Assembly (NCBI GenBank): GCA_902827205.1
Contig: LR792634.1
Location: 868,001-932,000, forward strand
Direction of reading: 5' to 3'
Source: Methanocaldococcus lauensis
GTDB lineage: Archaea > AGJL01 > Methanococci > Methanococcales > Methanocaldococcaceae
DNA: 64,000 nucleotides
Shown: one piece after another, positions 26,526 to 36,532 of the stretch
Position numbering within the stretch: position 1 is the first letter of the stretch
Layout: each line of letters starts with the position of its first letter
Notes under the pieces: generated by a model
Told to the model about the DNA's origin: nothing
Seen by the model: only the letters and a program-made list of their open reading frames with translations
The model's database searches: none
Translations under genes and position numbers: made by a program

Positions 26526-27347
26526 TTATTTCCTCTTAATCTCTTTTAAAGCCTCTTCAACATCAGCATTTTCATGGACAATCTTACAAACAGCCCTCGT
26601 TATCCCTACGACATCATCGTGTTGGAATATATTCCTTCCAACAGCTACTCCCACAGCCCCTGCATCTATGGCATCTTTTATCATTTGTAAAAATTCTTCA
26701 TCTGTATTAGTTTTTGGACCTCCAGCAACTACTACTGGAGCTGGACATCCCTTAACTACATCTCTAAATGAATCGATATCTCCTGTATAACTTGTTTTAA
26801 TAATATCTGCTCCTAACTCAGCCCCTAATCTTGCTGCATGAGCAACTAATTCAGGATCTCTCTCATTTTGAATATGTTTTCCTCTTGGGTACATCATAGC
26901 AATTAAAGGCATTCCCCAGTATTCACAGGTTTCTGCTATCATCCCCAAATCTCTGTATGCCTCCCAGTCTTCATCTGAACCTACATTTACATGAACTGAA
27001 ACGGCATCTGCTCCCATTCTAATAGCTTCTTCAACTGTTGTAACAATAACTTTCTTTAATGGATTTGGTGATATTGAAGTTCCAGCTGATAGGTGAATAA
27101 TTAATCCAATATCTTTGCCATAGCCTCTATGACCATGTCTAACAATTCCTTTATGTAATAGAACTGCATTAGCTCCTCCTTCAGCTACATCATTTACAGT
27201 TTTCTTCATATCTATTAATCCCTTAATTGGACCATTTGACACTCCGTGATCCATTGGAACAATTACTGTTCTTTCACTATTTTTGTTGAATATTCTTTCC
27301 AACCTTACAAGTTTTCCAAGATTTTTAATATCTGCAAATAATTTCAT
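26526..27347 (-). CDS. 2-amino-3,7-dideoxy-D-threo-hept-6-ulosonate synthase (class I aldolase family)
   Basis: A 273-residue class I (DhnA-type) aldolase. The N-terminal [20 protein letters not shown], then [13 protein letters not shown], and the Schiff-base lysine region [11 protein letters not shown] are clear. [18 protein letters not shown] and [11 protein letters not shown] form the phosphate site. In methanogens this family makes the aromatic amino acid precursor ADTH from aspartate semialdehyde and a deoxyketohexose phosphate; M. jannaschii has two paralogues, one of which may act as fructose-bisphosphate aldolase, so the assignment is by resemblance. It is divergent from the phosphomannomutase-like gene, as in M. 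jannaschii. Confidence 0.85.
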   Translation of the reverse strand: MKLFADIKNLGKLVRLERIFNKNSERTVIVPMDHGVSNGPIKGLIDMKKTVNDVAEGGANAVLLHKGIVRHGHRGYGKDIGLIIHLSAGTSISPNPLKKVIVTTVEEAIRMGADAVSVHVNVGSDEDWEAYRDLGMIAETCEYWGMPLIAMMYPRGKHIQNERDPELVAHAARLGAELGADIIKTSYTGDIDSFRDVVKGCPAPVVVAGGPKTNTDEEFLQMIKDAIDAGAVGVAVGRNIFQHDDVVGITRAVCKIVHENADVEEALKEIKRK

Positions 27348-27472
27348 ATTATCACATTTTTAGTAGTTTTTTGTTTTAACCTATATATTAATATATTATT
27401 AAAATAAAAGTAGTTATACCCATAGAAAAATGTTGCTCATTAATATTTAAAATTTATGTTTATGGTGATTAG

Positions 27473-28810
27473 ATGGTATTTAAGGCGTATGATATTAGAG
27501 GAGTTTATGGTAAAGATTTAGATGAAAAATTTGCATACTCCTTAGGAAAATGCTTAGGAAAAAAATATGAAGATAAAAATATATTAGTTGGAAACGATGT
27601 AAGAATTGGTTCTAAAAAACTACTACCATACTTTATTGTAGGTTTAAAGGAACATTCAAATGTTTATTATGCTGGAACTATATCAACACCATTAATGTAT
27701 TTTGGAACTAAAGACAAATATGATTTGGGAGTAATATTGACAGCTTCTCATAATCCACCAGAATATACTGGATTTAAGATGTGTGATAAAAAAGCTATTC
27801 CAATATCTCCAATTGAGGAAATTAAGCCAATATTTAAAGAGTATAAGTTAAATGATAAGATAAAATTAAATGCAGAAAATCTAAATTTGGATGATTTTAA
27901 AGTTGATATTATAAAAGATTACAAAAAGTTTTTTTTAAATAGGTGTAGTTCATCAGATGTAAAAATAGCAGTTGATTTTGCTAATGGCTCTACAACAATT
28001 GCTGAGAAAGAAATATTATCAGAATTATTTGAAAATGCTATTTTTATAAATGACTATCCTGACGGAAATTTTCCAAGTCATCAGCCAGACACTTTAAAGA
28101 TGGAATGTTTAAAAGATATAATAAAGGCTGTTAAAGAAAATAACTGTGATTTGGGATTAATCTTTGATGGAGATGGGGATAGATTAGGAATTGTTGATGA
28201 AAATGGAGATGTATTAAGAGGGGATATTTTAACTGCAATAATAGCAAAAGAAATTTTAAAAGAAAAGCCAAAATCTAAGATTGTCTATGATTTAAGATGT
28301 TCCAAAATAGTTCCAGAAATTATTAAAATGTATGGGGGAATTCCAATAAAGAGTAGGGTAGGACATTACTTTATTAAAAAGTTAATGCATGAAATAGATG
28401 CAGAATTTGCTGGAGAGTTGAGTAATCATTTCTACTTTAAAGAAATTGGATATTTTGAAAGTCCTTTATTAGCTTTAAACTATATTTTAAAGGCTATGGA
28501 AGAAGAAAATAAAAAATTATCTGAATTAAATAAAGTATATAATCAATATTCGCATAGTGGTGAAATAAACTTTAAAGTAAGAGACCAAAAATATATAATG
28601 GAAAAAATAAAAGAACACTTTAAAAATTGCAAAATTGAAGAGTTGGATGGAATTTCAGTTTATTGTAAAGATTTCTGGTTTAATTTAAGACCATCTAATA
28701 CAGAACCTTTATTGAGATTAAACTTAGAGGCTGACAATGAAAATATAATGAAGGAGAGGGTAGAAGAAATTAAAAACCTTATTGAGAAATTTAATAGAGA
28801 ACTATTGTAA
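27473..28810 (+). CDS. Phosphomannomutase/phosphoglucosamine mutase
   Basis: A 445-residue alpha-D-phosphohexomutase. Motifs are FKAYDIRGVYGKDLDEKFAY at the start, the active-site serine loop TASHNPPEYTGFK, the Mg2+ loop DGDGDRLG, the sugar-specificity loop GELSNHFYFKE, and the phosphate loop RPSNTEPLLRLN. The enzyme moves phosphate between C1 and C6 of mannose or related sugars. GELSNH suggests mannose or glucose specificity rather than glucosamine, but this is not decisive. The ATG follows GGTGATTAG. It stands alone as a transcription unit. Confidence 0.92.
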   Translation: MVFKAYDIRGVYGKDLDEKFAYSLGKCLGKKYEDKNILVGNDVRIGSKKLLPYFIVGLKEHSNVYYAGTISTPLMYFGTKDKYDLGVILTASHNPPEYTGFKMCDKKAIPISPIEEIKPIFKEYKLNDKIKLNAENLNLDDFKVDIIKDYKKFFLNRCSSSDVKIAVDFANGSTTIAEKEILSELFENAIFINDYPDGNFPSHQPDTLKMECLKDIIKAVKENNCDLGLIFDGDGDRLGIVDENGDVLRGDILTAIIAKEILKEKPKSKIVYDLRCSKIVPEIIKMYGGIPIKSRVGHYFIKKLMHEIDAEFAGELSNHFYFKEIGYFESPLLALNYILKAMEEENKKLSELNKVYNQYSHSGEINFKVRDQKYIMEKIKEHFKNCKIEELDGISVYCKDFWFNLRPSNTEPLLRLNLEADNENIMKERVEEIKNLIEKFNRELL

Positions 28811-28911
28811 TAATTTATTTAAATTTATTAAAAATTATCTTTAAAAAGTAAAAGTTCAATTATAAATTTTCTATAAAATTGCATTTGCATTTTATTTTTA
28901 TCAGTGATAAT

Positions 28912-29286
28912 ATGGACAAAGAACAGTTAATGAAACTACATCAATTTTTTGTTTATGTTGTAAAAGAAATTAGTGAAGATAATAATTTAAATAAAGATTG
29001 TGATGAATTACTTAAATTGTATGAAATGTTAGATATTAGACCGCATCATATTCATAGACTTAAAAATGAGCAAAAGGCGGCAATATTACTATTATCTGCC
29101 TATGTAGCTAAATTTTTAGCTAATAATTTAGATAATGTCCCAGAAAATTTGTCAAAGAAACTTAAAGAGAATGCTATTAAACACTTAATTATTTGTAAAA
29201 AAGAAGATATATTAAAAAAGATTGGTGCCTTAGAAAATGATGATGTTAAAATAGAAAAAGAGAATGAAGAAAAAATAAAAGAATAA
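28912..29286 (+). CDS. UPF0058 family protein
   Basis: A 124-residue protein of the archaeal UPF0058 type, with the typical [20 protein letters not shown] start and a helical body ([20 protein letters not shown]). UPF0058 proteins are small HTH-like or metal-binding proteins of unknown role; the HHIH cluster could bind metal. The start is ATG 28912 behind AGTGATAAT, rather than the upstream in-frame ATG at 28879. The C-terminal tail is lysine- and glutamate-rich ([12 protein letters not shown]). guaA (ATPPase subunit) starts 13 bases after the stop, so the two are cotranscribed, as in M. jannaschii. Confidence 0.8.
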   Translation: MDKEQLMKLHQFFVYVVKEISEDNNLNKDCDELLKLYEMLDIRPHHIHRLKNEQKAAILLLSAYVAKFLANNLDNVPENLSKKLKENAIKHLIICKKEDILKKIGALENDDVKIEKENEEKIKE

Positions 29287-29299
29287 AGGTGAATATATT

Positions 29300-30232
29300 A
29301 TGTTCAATCCGCAGAAATTTATCGAAGAGTCAGTTGAAGATATAAAAAAACAGATTGGAAATAGAAAGGCAATAATTGCTTTAAGTGGTGGAGTTGATAG
29401 CTCAGTAGCAGCTGTATTAACACATAAGGCAATTGGAGATAAATTAACTGCAATATTTGTAGATACAGGTTTAATGAGAAAGGGAGAGAGGGAAGAAGTT
29501 GAAAAAACATTTAGAGATAAGTTAGGATTAAATTTAATAGTTGTTGATGCGAAAGATAGATTTTTAAATGCTTTAAAAGGTATTAAAGATCCAGAAGAAA
29601 AAAGAAAAATTATTGGAAAATTATTCATTGAAGTTTTTGAAGAAATTGCTGAAAAAATTAAGGCAGAGGTTTTAGTTCAGGGAACTATTGCTCCAGATTG
29701 GATTGAAACCAAAGGAAATATAAAGAGTCATCACAATGTAGCTTTACCTCATGGAATGGTTTTAGAGGTTGTAGAGCCTTTAAGAGAGTTATATAAAGAT
29801 GAAGTTAGATTGTTAGCAAAAGAACTTGGTTTGCCAGATAGTATTGTATATAGACAACCATTCCCTGGGCCTGGATTGGCTGTAAGAGTTTTAGGAGAAA
29901 TTACTGAGGAAAAGTTAGAAATATGTAAAGAGGCTAATGCAATAGTTGAAGAAGAGATTAAAAAAGCAAAGTTAGATAAAGATTTATGGCAATATTTTGC
30001 TGTAGTTTTAGATTGTAAGGCTACTGGAGTTAAAGGGGATGTTAGGGAATACAATTGGATTGTTGCTTTAAGGATGGTTAAATCTTTAGATGCTATGACA
30101 GCCCACGTCCCTGAACTACCTTTTGATTTATTAAAGAGAATTAGTAAAAGGATAACTTCTGAAATTCCAAATGTAGCAAGAGTTGTATTTGATATAACTG
30201 ACAAACCTCCAGCAACTATTGAATTTGAATAA
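29300..30232 (+). CDS. guaAb: GMP synthase, ATP pyrophosphatase subunit (subunit B)
   Basis: A 310-residue subunit that adenylates XMP and aminates it to GMP with ammonia supplied by a separate glutaminase subunit. The PP-loop is [20 protein letters not shown]. The C-terminal dimerisation domain has [17 protein letters not shown] and ends PPATIEFE, complete for the family. The split of glutaminase and synthetase into two genes is the archaeal pattern; the glutaminase subunit is not in this window. The start ATG follows AGGTGAATATATT. guaB (43483-44973) supplies XMP. Confidence 0.95.
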   Translation: MFNPQKFIEESVEDIKKQIGNRKAIIALSGGVDSSVAAVLTHKAIGDKLTAIFVDTGLMRKGEREEVEKTFRDKLGLNLIVVDAKDRFLNALKGIKDPEEKRKIIGKLFIEVFEEIAEKIKAEVLVQGTIAPDWIETKGNIKSHHNVALPHGMVLEVVEPLRELYKDEVRLLAKELGLPDSIVYRQPFPGPGLAVRVLGEITEEKLEICKEANAIVEEEIKKAKLDKDLWQYFAVVLDCKATGVKGDVREYNWIVALRMVKSLDAMTAHVPELPFDLLKRISKRITSEIPNVARVVFDITDKPPATIEFE

Positions 30233-30239
30233 TTATATG

Positions 30240-30971
30240 TCATAATTTACGTTCAATTTCTAATTCTAATAACTTTATTACTTCTTTTAAATTAATATAT
30301 CCCTTATAAAGAGCAGAGCCTATAACTACCCCATAAACTCCAATATCTTTTAAAATCTCAATATCTTTTAATGTTGTAACCCCACCAGAATAGATAATTG
30401 GAATATCTGTATTTTCAATTAAATCTTTAACTATATCTATATTAATTCCCTTCAATAATCCTTCAACATCAACATTTGTAAATAAAATATATCCTACTTT
30501 ATCTTCAAATTCTTTAATAACTTGGATTGGAGTTTTATCTATTGTCTCTTTCCAACCTTTAACTGCCACTTTACCATTTTTACATTCAACTGCCAAAACA
30601 ATTTTATCTCTACCAATCTCATTAGTTAAAATATCTACAAAATCTGGCTCTAAAATTGCCTTAGTTCCTAATATAATTCTATCAACTCCCATATTTATTA
30701 ATTCTTTAGCAACTTCTAAACTCCTTATACCCCCTCCAACTTCTACTGGGACATTGACAGATTTTACAATCTCCTTAATAATATCTCTATTATTCCCACT
30801 TCCTAATGCGGCATCTAAATCTATAATATGCAAATACTCAGCTCCTTCATTAACAAACTTTTTTGCGACTTCCACAGGATTATTAATTTCTAAATGCTTT
30901 TTATTTGGATCCCCTTGAATTAATTGAACGCATTTTTTGTCTTTTAAATCAACTGCTGGAATTACTATCAT
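30240..30971 (-). CDS. hisA: HisA (ProFAR isomerase)
   Basis: A 243-residue TIM-barrel isomerase that opens the ribose ring of ProFAR in histidine synthesis. The N-terminal IPAVDLKDKKCVQLIQGD carries catalytic Asp8; the second aspartate is in LFTNVDVEGLLKG. The phosphate sites VEVGGGIRSLEVAKELI and IYSGGVTTLKDIE are typical. It converges with guaAb, with seven bases between the stop codons, and starts six bases after the rimI-like gene. The ATG (30971) is preceded by TGGTGATTTAAA. Confidence 0.93.
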   Translation of the reverse strand: MIVIPAVDLKDKKCVQLIQGDPNKKHLEINNPVEVAKKFVNEGAEYLHIIDLDAALGSGNNRDIIKEIVKSVNVPVEVGGGIRSLEVAKELINMGVDRIILGTKAILEPDFVDILTNEIGRDKIVLAVECKNGKVAVKGWKETIDKTPIQVIKEFEDKVGYILFTNVDVEGLLKGINIDIVKDLIENTDIPIIYSGGVTTLKDIEILKDIGVYGVVIGSALYKGYINLKEVIKLLELEIERKL

Positions 30972-30977
30972 TTTAAA

Positions 30978-31448
30978 TCACCATAATGAGATTATTAACA
31001 CTCCTTTAGCATTTGGTTTCTTTTTTATCATCAATATGGCATCTTCTCCATCTTCATAATATTTTGGAAGTAATCTCCTATCTTTATAACCCATTTTATA
31101 ATAAAATTTTCTTGCGATAATGTTGGAAACTCTAACCTCTAAGACAATATAATTACAGTTTGCCACATTAAAATAGTAATCTTCCAAAGTTTTTAATAAA
31201 CTCTTACCTATTCCTTTGCCCCTAAACTCTTTTTTTACAGCAAGAGAAACGATATGCCCATTACCCCAATCCATACTTCCTAATATATAGCCAACAACTT
31301 TTCCATTAATTTCGGCAACATAAAAACAGTTTGGATACATAGCCCATAATCCTAAAACTAATTCAGTAGGATATGGATTTTTAAAAGATTCTCTTTCTAT
31401 TTCTTCAACATCTTCTAAATCTTTGGTCGTAAATTTTCTAATTATCAT
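30978..31448 (-). CDS. rimI: GNAT N-acetyltransferase, RimI/Naa type
   Basis: A 156-residue GNAT acetyltransferase. The acetyl-CoA motif is AVKKEFRGKGIGKSLLKTLE (Q/RxxGxG/A); LEVRVSNIIARKFYYKMGY is the RimI-type substrate segment, with YYEDGEDAILMIKK near the end. Archaeal members acetylate protein N-termini and ribosomal proteins. The start is ATG 31448 (MIIRKFTTKDLEDVE). It forms an operon with hisA (six bases downstream) and probably with ogt, 18 bases upstream. Confidence 0.88.
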   Translation of the reverse strand: MIIRKFTTKDLEDVEEIERESFKNPYPTELVLGLWAMYPNCFYVAEINGKVVGYILGSMDWGNGHIVSLAVKKEFRGKGIGKSLLKTLEDYYFNVANCNYIVLEVRVSNIIARKFYYKMGYKDRRLLPKYYEDGEDAILMIKKKPNAKGVLIISLW

Positions 31449-31466
31449 ATTCCCACTAAAATTAAT

Positions 31467-31964
31467 TTAATTTTTTCTCATTTTCATTAATCGCTCTTGT
31501 TCTAATATAAATTTTTTCTTTTCTACTCCATAAGAATATCCACCCAAAGAATTTTTAGATACAACTCTGTGGCAAGGTATTATTAAAGGTAAAGAATTTC
31601 TTTTTAAAGCCATTCCTACAGCTCTTGGAGATGTATTTAGTTTTTTAGCAATGTCTCCATAACAAATAGTTTCTCCAAATTCAATATTCTTAACAATCTC
31701 CAAGACTTTTTTAGTAAATTCTGGAACTTCCAATTTGTAATTTATTATATTTCTCGCTTCTTTATCATCCATTTTTCCAAGGTATAATTTTAATAAAATT
31801 TCAGCAGTTTCTAAATATTTGCCCTCTGGATTTTCTATAATCTTTCCATTAAAAAATTTAAATATTTCCTCTTTTCTCAAAGGAATTGTATTCCTAGCTA
31901 ATTGATTACCTTTAAATACCATCCCAATGAAATAATCTTCAATATGAACTATATAATATTTCAT
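31467..31964 (-). CDS. ogt: Methylated-DNA-protein cysteine methyltransferase
   Basis: A 165-residue DNA repair protein that removes alkyl groups from O6 of guanine by transfer to its own cysteine. The active site is PLIIPCHRVVSKNSLGGYSY, with the acceptor Cys in PCHRV. The recognition helix precedes it (KKLNTSPRAVGMALKRN, with the arginine finger). The N-terminal domain is the short archaeal form. It is divergent from tpiA, with a 25-base gap between starts, so promoters overlap. The gene leads the ogt-rimI-hisA group. Confidence 0.93.
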   Translation of the reverse strand: MKYYIVHIEDYFIGMVFKGNQLARNTIPLRKEEIFKFFNGKIIENPEGKYLETAEILLKLYLGKMDDKEARNIINYKLEVPEFTKKVLEIVKNIEFGETICYGDIAKKLNTSPRAVGMALKRNSLPLIIPCHRVVSKNSLGGYSYGVEKKKFILEQERLMKMRKN

Positions 31965-31989
31965 AAATATCCCCTTAATGGTGAAATGA

Positions 31990-32649
<660 letters not shown>

Positions 32650-32650
32650 A

Positions 32651-33898
32651 TTAAGTTCCTTCTCTCCAATCTTCTAAATACCTTTTTTGCTCCTCAGTTA
32701 GTTCATCAATTTCTATTCCCATAGATTTTAACTTTAATTTTGCTATCATTAAGTCCTGCTCATAGGGAATGTTATAAACCTTTGGCTCTAATTTTTCATG
32801 GTTTTTTAAAATATACTCTGCCGCCAAAGCCTGATTTGCAAAACTCATATCCATAACTTCACATGGATGCCCATCTGCACATGCTAAATTAACTAACCTA
32901 CCCTCTCCGAGGAGATATATTTTTTTATCTCCTAAATCATACTCAGTTACGCAGTTTCTTACTTCTTTTATTGATTTTGCCAACTCTTTTAAGTGTTGTT
33001 TATTAATTTCATTATCAAAGTGTCCAGCATTTGCCAAAATTGCCCCATCCTTCATTTTCAATATATGCTTCCTTCTGATAACATCTTTACATCCAGTTGT
33101 AGTTATAAATATATCTCCTATTTTTGCTGCTTCATCCATTTTCATAACTCTAAATCCATCCATTCTCGCCTCTAACGCTCTTATTGGATTTACTTCGGTA
33201 ACTACAACCTCTGCTCCCAGACCTTTAGCTCTCATTGCTACTCCTCTACCACACCATCCATATCCAGCTACAACAACAGTTTTTCCAGATATTAACAAAT
33301 TTGTAGATCTTAAAATACCATCTAAGGCACTCTGCCCAGTTCCGTATCTATTGTCAAATAGATGTTTTGTATAAGCATCATTTACATCCATAACTGGAAA
33401 TTTTAACGCCCCTTCTTTTTCCATAGCTTTCAATCTAATGATTCCAGTAGTTGTCTCTTCACAACCTCCCATTATCTTGTCTAAGAGCTCAGTTCTCTTT
33501 GTATGCAACAAAAATATTAAATCACAACCATCGTCTATAACAATATCTGGTTTATGATCTAAAACTTTATTTAAATTCCTATAATATTCTTCAATAGTTT
33601 CTCCTCTCCAAGCATATACGTGCATTCCTTTTTTTGCACATGCTGCTGCTACATCATCTTGTGTAGATAATGGATTACATCCAGTTATAGCAATTTCTGC
33701 CCCTCCCTCCATCAAAGTCTCTGCCAAAACAGCAGTTTTTGCCTCTAAATGCAAAGCCATACCTATTGTTATTCCTTCAAATGGCTTCTCTTCTTTAAAT
33801 CTTTTTCTAATTAAACCCAAAACAGGCATGTGCCTTTTAGCCCACTGAATTTTTTTCTCTCCATCTTTCCAAAGATTTATGTCTCTAACTTCATACAT
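32651..33898 (-). CDS. S-inosyl-L-homocysteine hydrolase (AhcY family)
   Basis: A 415-residue member of the S-adenosylhomocysteine hydrolase family. NAD-binding [18 protein letters not shown] and the conserved [46 protein letters not shown] and NAGHFDNEI segments are present. In M. jannaschii the orthologue prefers S-inosylhomocysteine, after a deaminase converts SAH; this assignment follows that enzyme. The start is ATG 33898 ([10 protein letters not shown]), preceded by GGGTGAAATCA; an in-frame GTG at 33907 is inside that site. The shortened C-terminus lacks the bacterial-type tail. It recycles the product of the many SAM methyltransferases. Confidence 0.88.
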   Translation of the reverse strand: MYEVRDINLWKDGEKKIQWAKRHMPVLGLIRKRFKEEKPFEGITIGMALHLEAKTAVLAETLMEGGAEIAITGCNPLSTQDDVAAACAKKGMHVYAWRGETIEEYYRNLNKVLDHKPDIVIDDGCDLIFLLHTKRTELLDKIMGGCEETTTGIIRLKAMEKEGALKFPVMDVNDAYTKHLFDNRYGTGQSALDGILRSTNLLISGKTVVVAGYGWCGRGVAMRAKGLGAEVVVTEVNPIRALEARMDGFRVMKMDEAAKIGDIFITTTGCKDVIRRKHILKMKDGAILANAGHFDNEINKQHLKELAKSIKEVRNCVTEYDLGDKKIYLLGEGRLVNLACADGHPCEVMDMSFANQALAAEYILKNHEKLEPKVYNIPYEQDLMIAKLKLKSMGIEIDELTEEQKRYLEDWREGT

Positions 33899-34006
33899 TG
33901 ATTTCACCCATTCTAATTTTGTTTTTTATTCAAACTATTAATTACAAAACCTTTATATGTAAATGGATAACATTATTACCTTGAATAATATACTTTTGGT
34001 GAAAAA

Positions 34007-34357
34007 ATGAGTGGTCTAATTGGAATTATAATCTTAATAGGTGTAGGTATATTAATAGGATATATACTATTCGGTAGAAAAAAAGAAAAAGTAGTATATG
34101 TTCAAGGTAATCAAAATGTCCCAACTGTTAGGAGTAGTCCCATAATTTATAGAAGCAGTAATGGAAGTAGTTCCGGAAGTAATTTATTAGGAACTGCTGC
34201 AGCTGTTGCTGGAGGTGTTATTGCTGGGGAGTTAATCGCTGATGCTGTTGAAGATATGTTGGATGGGGATGTTATTGAAAATATAGAGGAGTCAATTGAA
34301 AATGCAGGAGATTATGTTGAGGATGCATTTGATGACTTTGGTGAAGATATTTTTTAA
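34007..34357 (+). CDS. Small membrane-anchored Gly/Ser-rich protein
   Basis: A 116-residue protein with one N-terminal membrane segment (residues about 3-22, LIGIIILIGVGILIGYILF), then GRKKEKV as the cytoplasmic-side anchor. A serine-rich linker (IIYRSSNGSSSGSN), an alanine/glycine helix (LGTAAAVAGGVIAGELIAD) and a strongly acidic C-terminus follow. This is a general layout and gives no function. The ATG follows TTTTGGTGAAAAA. It is divergent from the SIHH gene and converges with the UPF0280 gene, with three bases between stops. Confidence 0.65.
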   Translation: MSGLIGIIILIGVGILIGYILFGRKKEKVVYVQGNQNVPTVRSSPIIYRSSNGSSSGSNLLGTAAAVAGGVIAGELIADAVEDMLDGDVIENIEESIENAGDYVEDAFDDFGEDIF

Positions 34358-34360
34358 ATT

Positions 34361-35095
34361 TTAATAAACATCAAACAACTCTCCCAAAGTTACTTTTTTA
34401 TCTGTCTTAACTAACTCTGGAATTTTTCCTTTAATCCCTACTTTATCTTTAATAACAACAAAAACTCCATCTATTTTGTCAATTTCATCTGCCCTCTCTA
34501 AAGCGTTAAATATCATTTCCTCCACATCTCTACCTCTTGAAGCGTTACATATTGATGTTGCTGCGGCATCCGCTATGGCAGAACTTTTGGCAAAAACAGT
34601 TACAGCATCAGCCTCACCAAAACTTATGGAATGCCCTACGGTTGCTGATGAAGTACAAACACCATAAATATTTTTGATTTTCTCTTTTTTTAATTTAAAT
34701 CCAACTTCTCCAGTAATTTTAGAATTTCCAGCATATAATCCAACTACAATATCTTTTTTACTTCTTAAACAAATATCTCCACCATTTTCAGCGATAATAT
34801 TTTTAGCATTTATATTTTTAACAACCATTTCAGATATTGCTCCAGCAACGCTTGCCATTGGACCAACATTTGCTATTAATCCAGCCATAGCCATTAACTT
34901 TACAATTTCTGGAGCATCATCTTCCACATAAATTGGAGTGTATGATGTTAAAAAGAGATTATTTTTTAATATATATCTTTCTAATTCTAATCTATTTTCC
35001 ATTATAATGTCTTCGGCTATTTTGAAATATTTAATATCATCAACCTTTAAAAGAATGTTTGTCTCTTTAATAATAATTCTTTTTTTGAACCACAT
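34361..35095 (-). CDS. UPF0280 family protein (ApbE-like)
   Basis: A 244-residue archaeal UPF0280 protein. Typical are LMAMAGLIANVGPMASVAGA, ENGGDICLRSKKD, GVCTSSATVGHSISFGEADA and AIADAAATSICNASRGRDV; this arrangement resembles ApbE FAD:protein flavin transferases. No member of the archaeal group has an assigned reaction that I know. GGAGGAGTAAT precedes ATG 35095 and lies in the end of bioB, whose stop is one base downstream of that start. The two genes are tightly coupled. Confidence 0.8.
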   Translation of the reverse strand: MWFKKRIIIKETNILLKVDDIKYFKIAEDIIMENRLELERYILKNNLFLTSYTPIYVEDDAPEIVKLMAMAGLIANVGPMASVAGAISEMVVKNINAKNIIAENGGDICLRSKKDIVVGLYAGNSKITGEVGFKLKKEKIKNIYGVCTSSATVGHSISFGEADAVTVFAKSSAIADAAATSICNASRGRDVEEMIFNALERADEIDKIDGVFVVIKDKVGIKGKIPELVKTDKKVTLGELFDVY

Positions 35096-35096
35096 A

Positions 35097-36104
35097 TTAC
35101 TCCTCCAAATTATAAAAATTTAAAATCATATTTAAGTCATCATCTAAGTTTCTTCCTTTTGTTGTTAAGTAGTTTCCAACCATTAAGCCATCTAAAGCCA
35201 TTAAGGCATAGGATTGATAATCTTTTAAATTATATATTCTTCCACCCGCAAGCCTTATTTCAGTGTATGGTATAATTATCTTAAAAATTGCAATTGACTT
35301 TAAAATTTCTGGAATACTTATTACCTTTATAACTCCACTTTTTATTTTTTCATAAACCTTAGTGCCTTCAATAGGATGAAGAATGTTTATTGGGACACTA
35401 TCAACATTTAACTCTTTAAGTTCAAAAGCTAAACTTATTCTATCATATAAACTCTCTCCTAATCCAAGTATTCCGCCACTACAAACTTCCAATCCAATTT
35501 TTTTCGCCTCTTTAATAACTTTAACCTTATCTTCATAAGAATGAGTAGAACATATATTTTTAAAGTAATTTTTTGATGTCTCTAAGTTGTTGTGAATTCT
35601 AACATCTAACTTTCTTAATTCTTTTAATTTTTCTTTATCTAACAATCCTAAGGAACAACACACTTTTAGGCAGGTTTCTTCTTTTATTAGTTCAATAGAT
35701 TCAACAATTTCTGTAAATTCTTCATCATTAATTTTTTTACCACTAACAACTATGCTAAATCTTTCAATTTTTAACTTTTTATTTTTATATTTACTTTCAA
35801 TTTTGTTATTCTCAATTTCAATTTTTTTAGCGCATTCTAAAATTTCTCTTTTTGATTTTAAGGGATATATGGGAATTTTACATTTATTGTGAATTGATTG
35901 AGAGCAAAAAATACAATCTTCTGAGCACTTTCCACTTTTAGCGTTCATTATTGAACATAGTTTAATATTTTTGTTTATTTTACTTTTTATTTTAAAAGAT
36001 AAATATAATAAATCAATTGCACTAAAATTGTTATAAAGGTATAAAGCGTCTTCAAAACTTATTCTATTTTTTAATGATTTTTCTAAATAATCTAAGATTT
36101 CCAT
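35097..36104 (-). CDS. bioB: Biotin synthase-type radical SAM enzyme
   Basis: A 335-residue radical SAM protein of the BioB type. The 4Fe-4S motif CxxxCxxC is C60, C64, C67 in SGKCSEDCIFCSQS. Further BioB sequence is VCSGGILGLGESLYDRISLA, PINILHPIEGTKV and EIRLAGGRIYN, and the N-terminus ISFEDALYLYN. BioB inserts sulfur into dethiobiotin. Other biotin genes are not next to it; birA is at 45354-46073. The protein is rather divergent, so another BioB-like reaction is possible, and methanogens have such paralogues. The following UPF0280 gene is coupled to it. Confidence 0.75.
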   Translation of the reverse strand: MEILDYLEKSLKNRISFEDALYLYNNFSAIDLLYLSFKIKSKINKNIKLCSIMNAKSGKCSEDCIFCSQSIHNKCKIPIYPLKSKREILECAKKIEIENNKIESKYKNKKLKIERFSIVVSGKKINDEEFTEIVESIELIKEETCLKVCCSLGLLDKEKLKELRKLDVRIHNNLETSKNYFKNICSTHSYEDKVKVIKEAKKIGLEVCSGGILGLGESLYDRISLAFELKELNVDSVPINILHPIEGTKVYEKIKSGVIKVISIPEILKSIAIFKIIIPYTEIRLAGGRIYNLKDYQSYALMALDGLMVGNYLTTKGRNLDDDLNMILNFYNLEE

Positions 36105-36122
36105 ATTGTTCCCTATAATAAT

Positions 36123-36452
36123 TTATCTTAAAAACTCTCTATAGTATTTTTCTGCAATGTCTCCAAAAATTGGAAATTTATATTTTTCTCCATTGTATGC
36201 TTTAAACATTCCAACAATCCATAAGATTATTATAGCAATATTTATTAATGCTGAAATTATCCATCCAATAATTGGGATCTTAGAAATAATTATATTTATT
36301 ATGCTTAATGACAAAAATGTTATGAATGACTGCATAGCGTGAAATCTAACAAAATCATCCTCTTTTTCTAACAACAGGAATATTAATCCGCTAATCCAAA
36401 ATAATAAATAAGATAAAGCTCCTTCTATATTTCTATCTAATCCTAATGCCAT
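36123..36452 (-). CDS. DUF4870-type small membrane protein
   Basis: A 109-residue membrane protein with three predicted helices: SYLLFWISGLIFLLLE, the segment around SFITFLSLSIINIIIS, and NIAIIILWIVGMFKAYNG. The central DDFVRFHAMQSF loop is typical of the DUF4870/Tic20-like family, whose function is unknown. The start is ATG 36452 (MALGLDRNIEG) behind TTGGTGATAAAT; 26 in-frame codons upstream are not likely to be translated. It lies between bioB and dapL on the same strand, 18 bases before bioB. Confidence 0.8.
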   Translation of the reverse strand: MALGLDRNIEGALSYLLFWISGLIFLLLEKEDDFVRFHAMQSFITFLSLSIINIIISKIPIIGWIISALINIAIIILWIVGMFKAYNGEKYKFPIFGDIAEKYYREFLR

Positions 36453-36532
36453 ATTTATCACCAAACAGTAAAACAATAGACTTATGAACAATAAAATTTT
36501 AATAATGAAGTAAAAGTTAAAAATCTGCAAAA

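Noticed and set aside
29749-30243. Minus-strand ORF of 164 codons
   Set aside because: Antisense to guaAb with no motifs or ribosome binding site.
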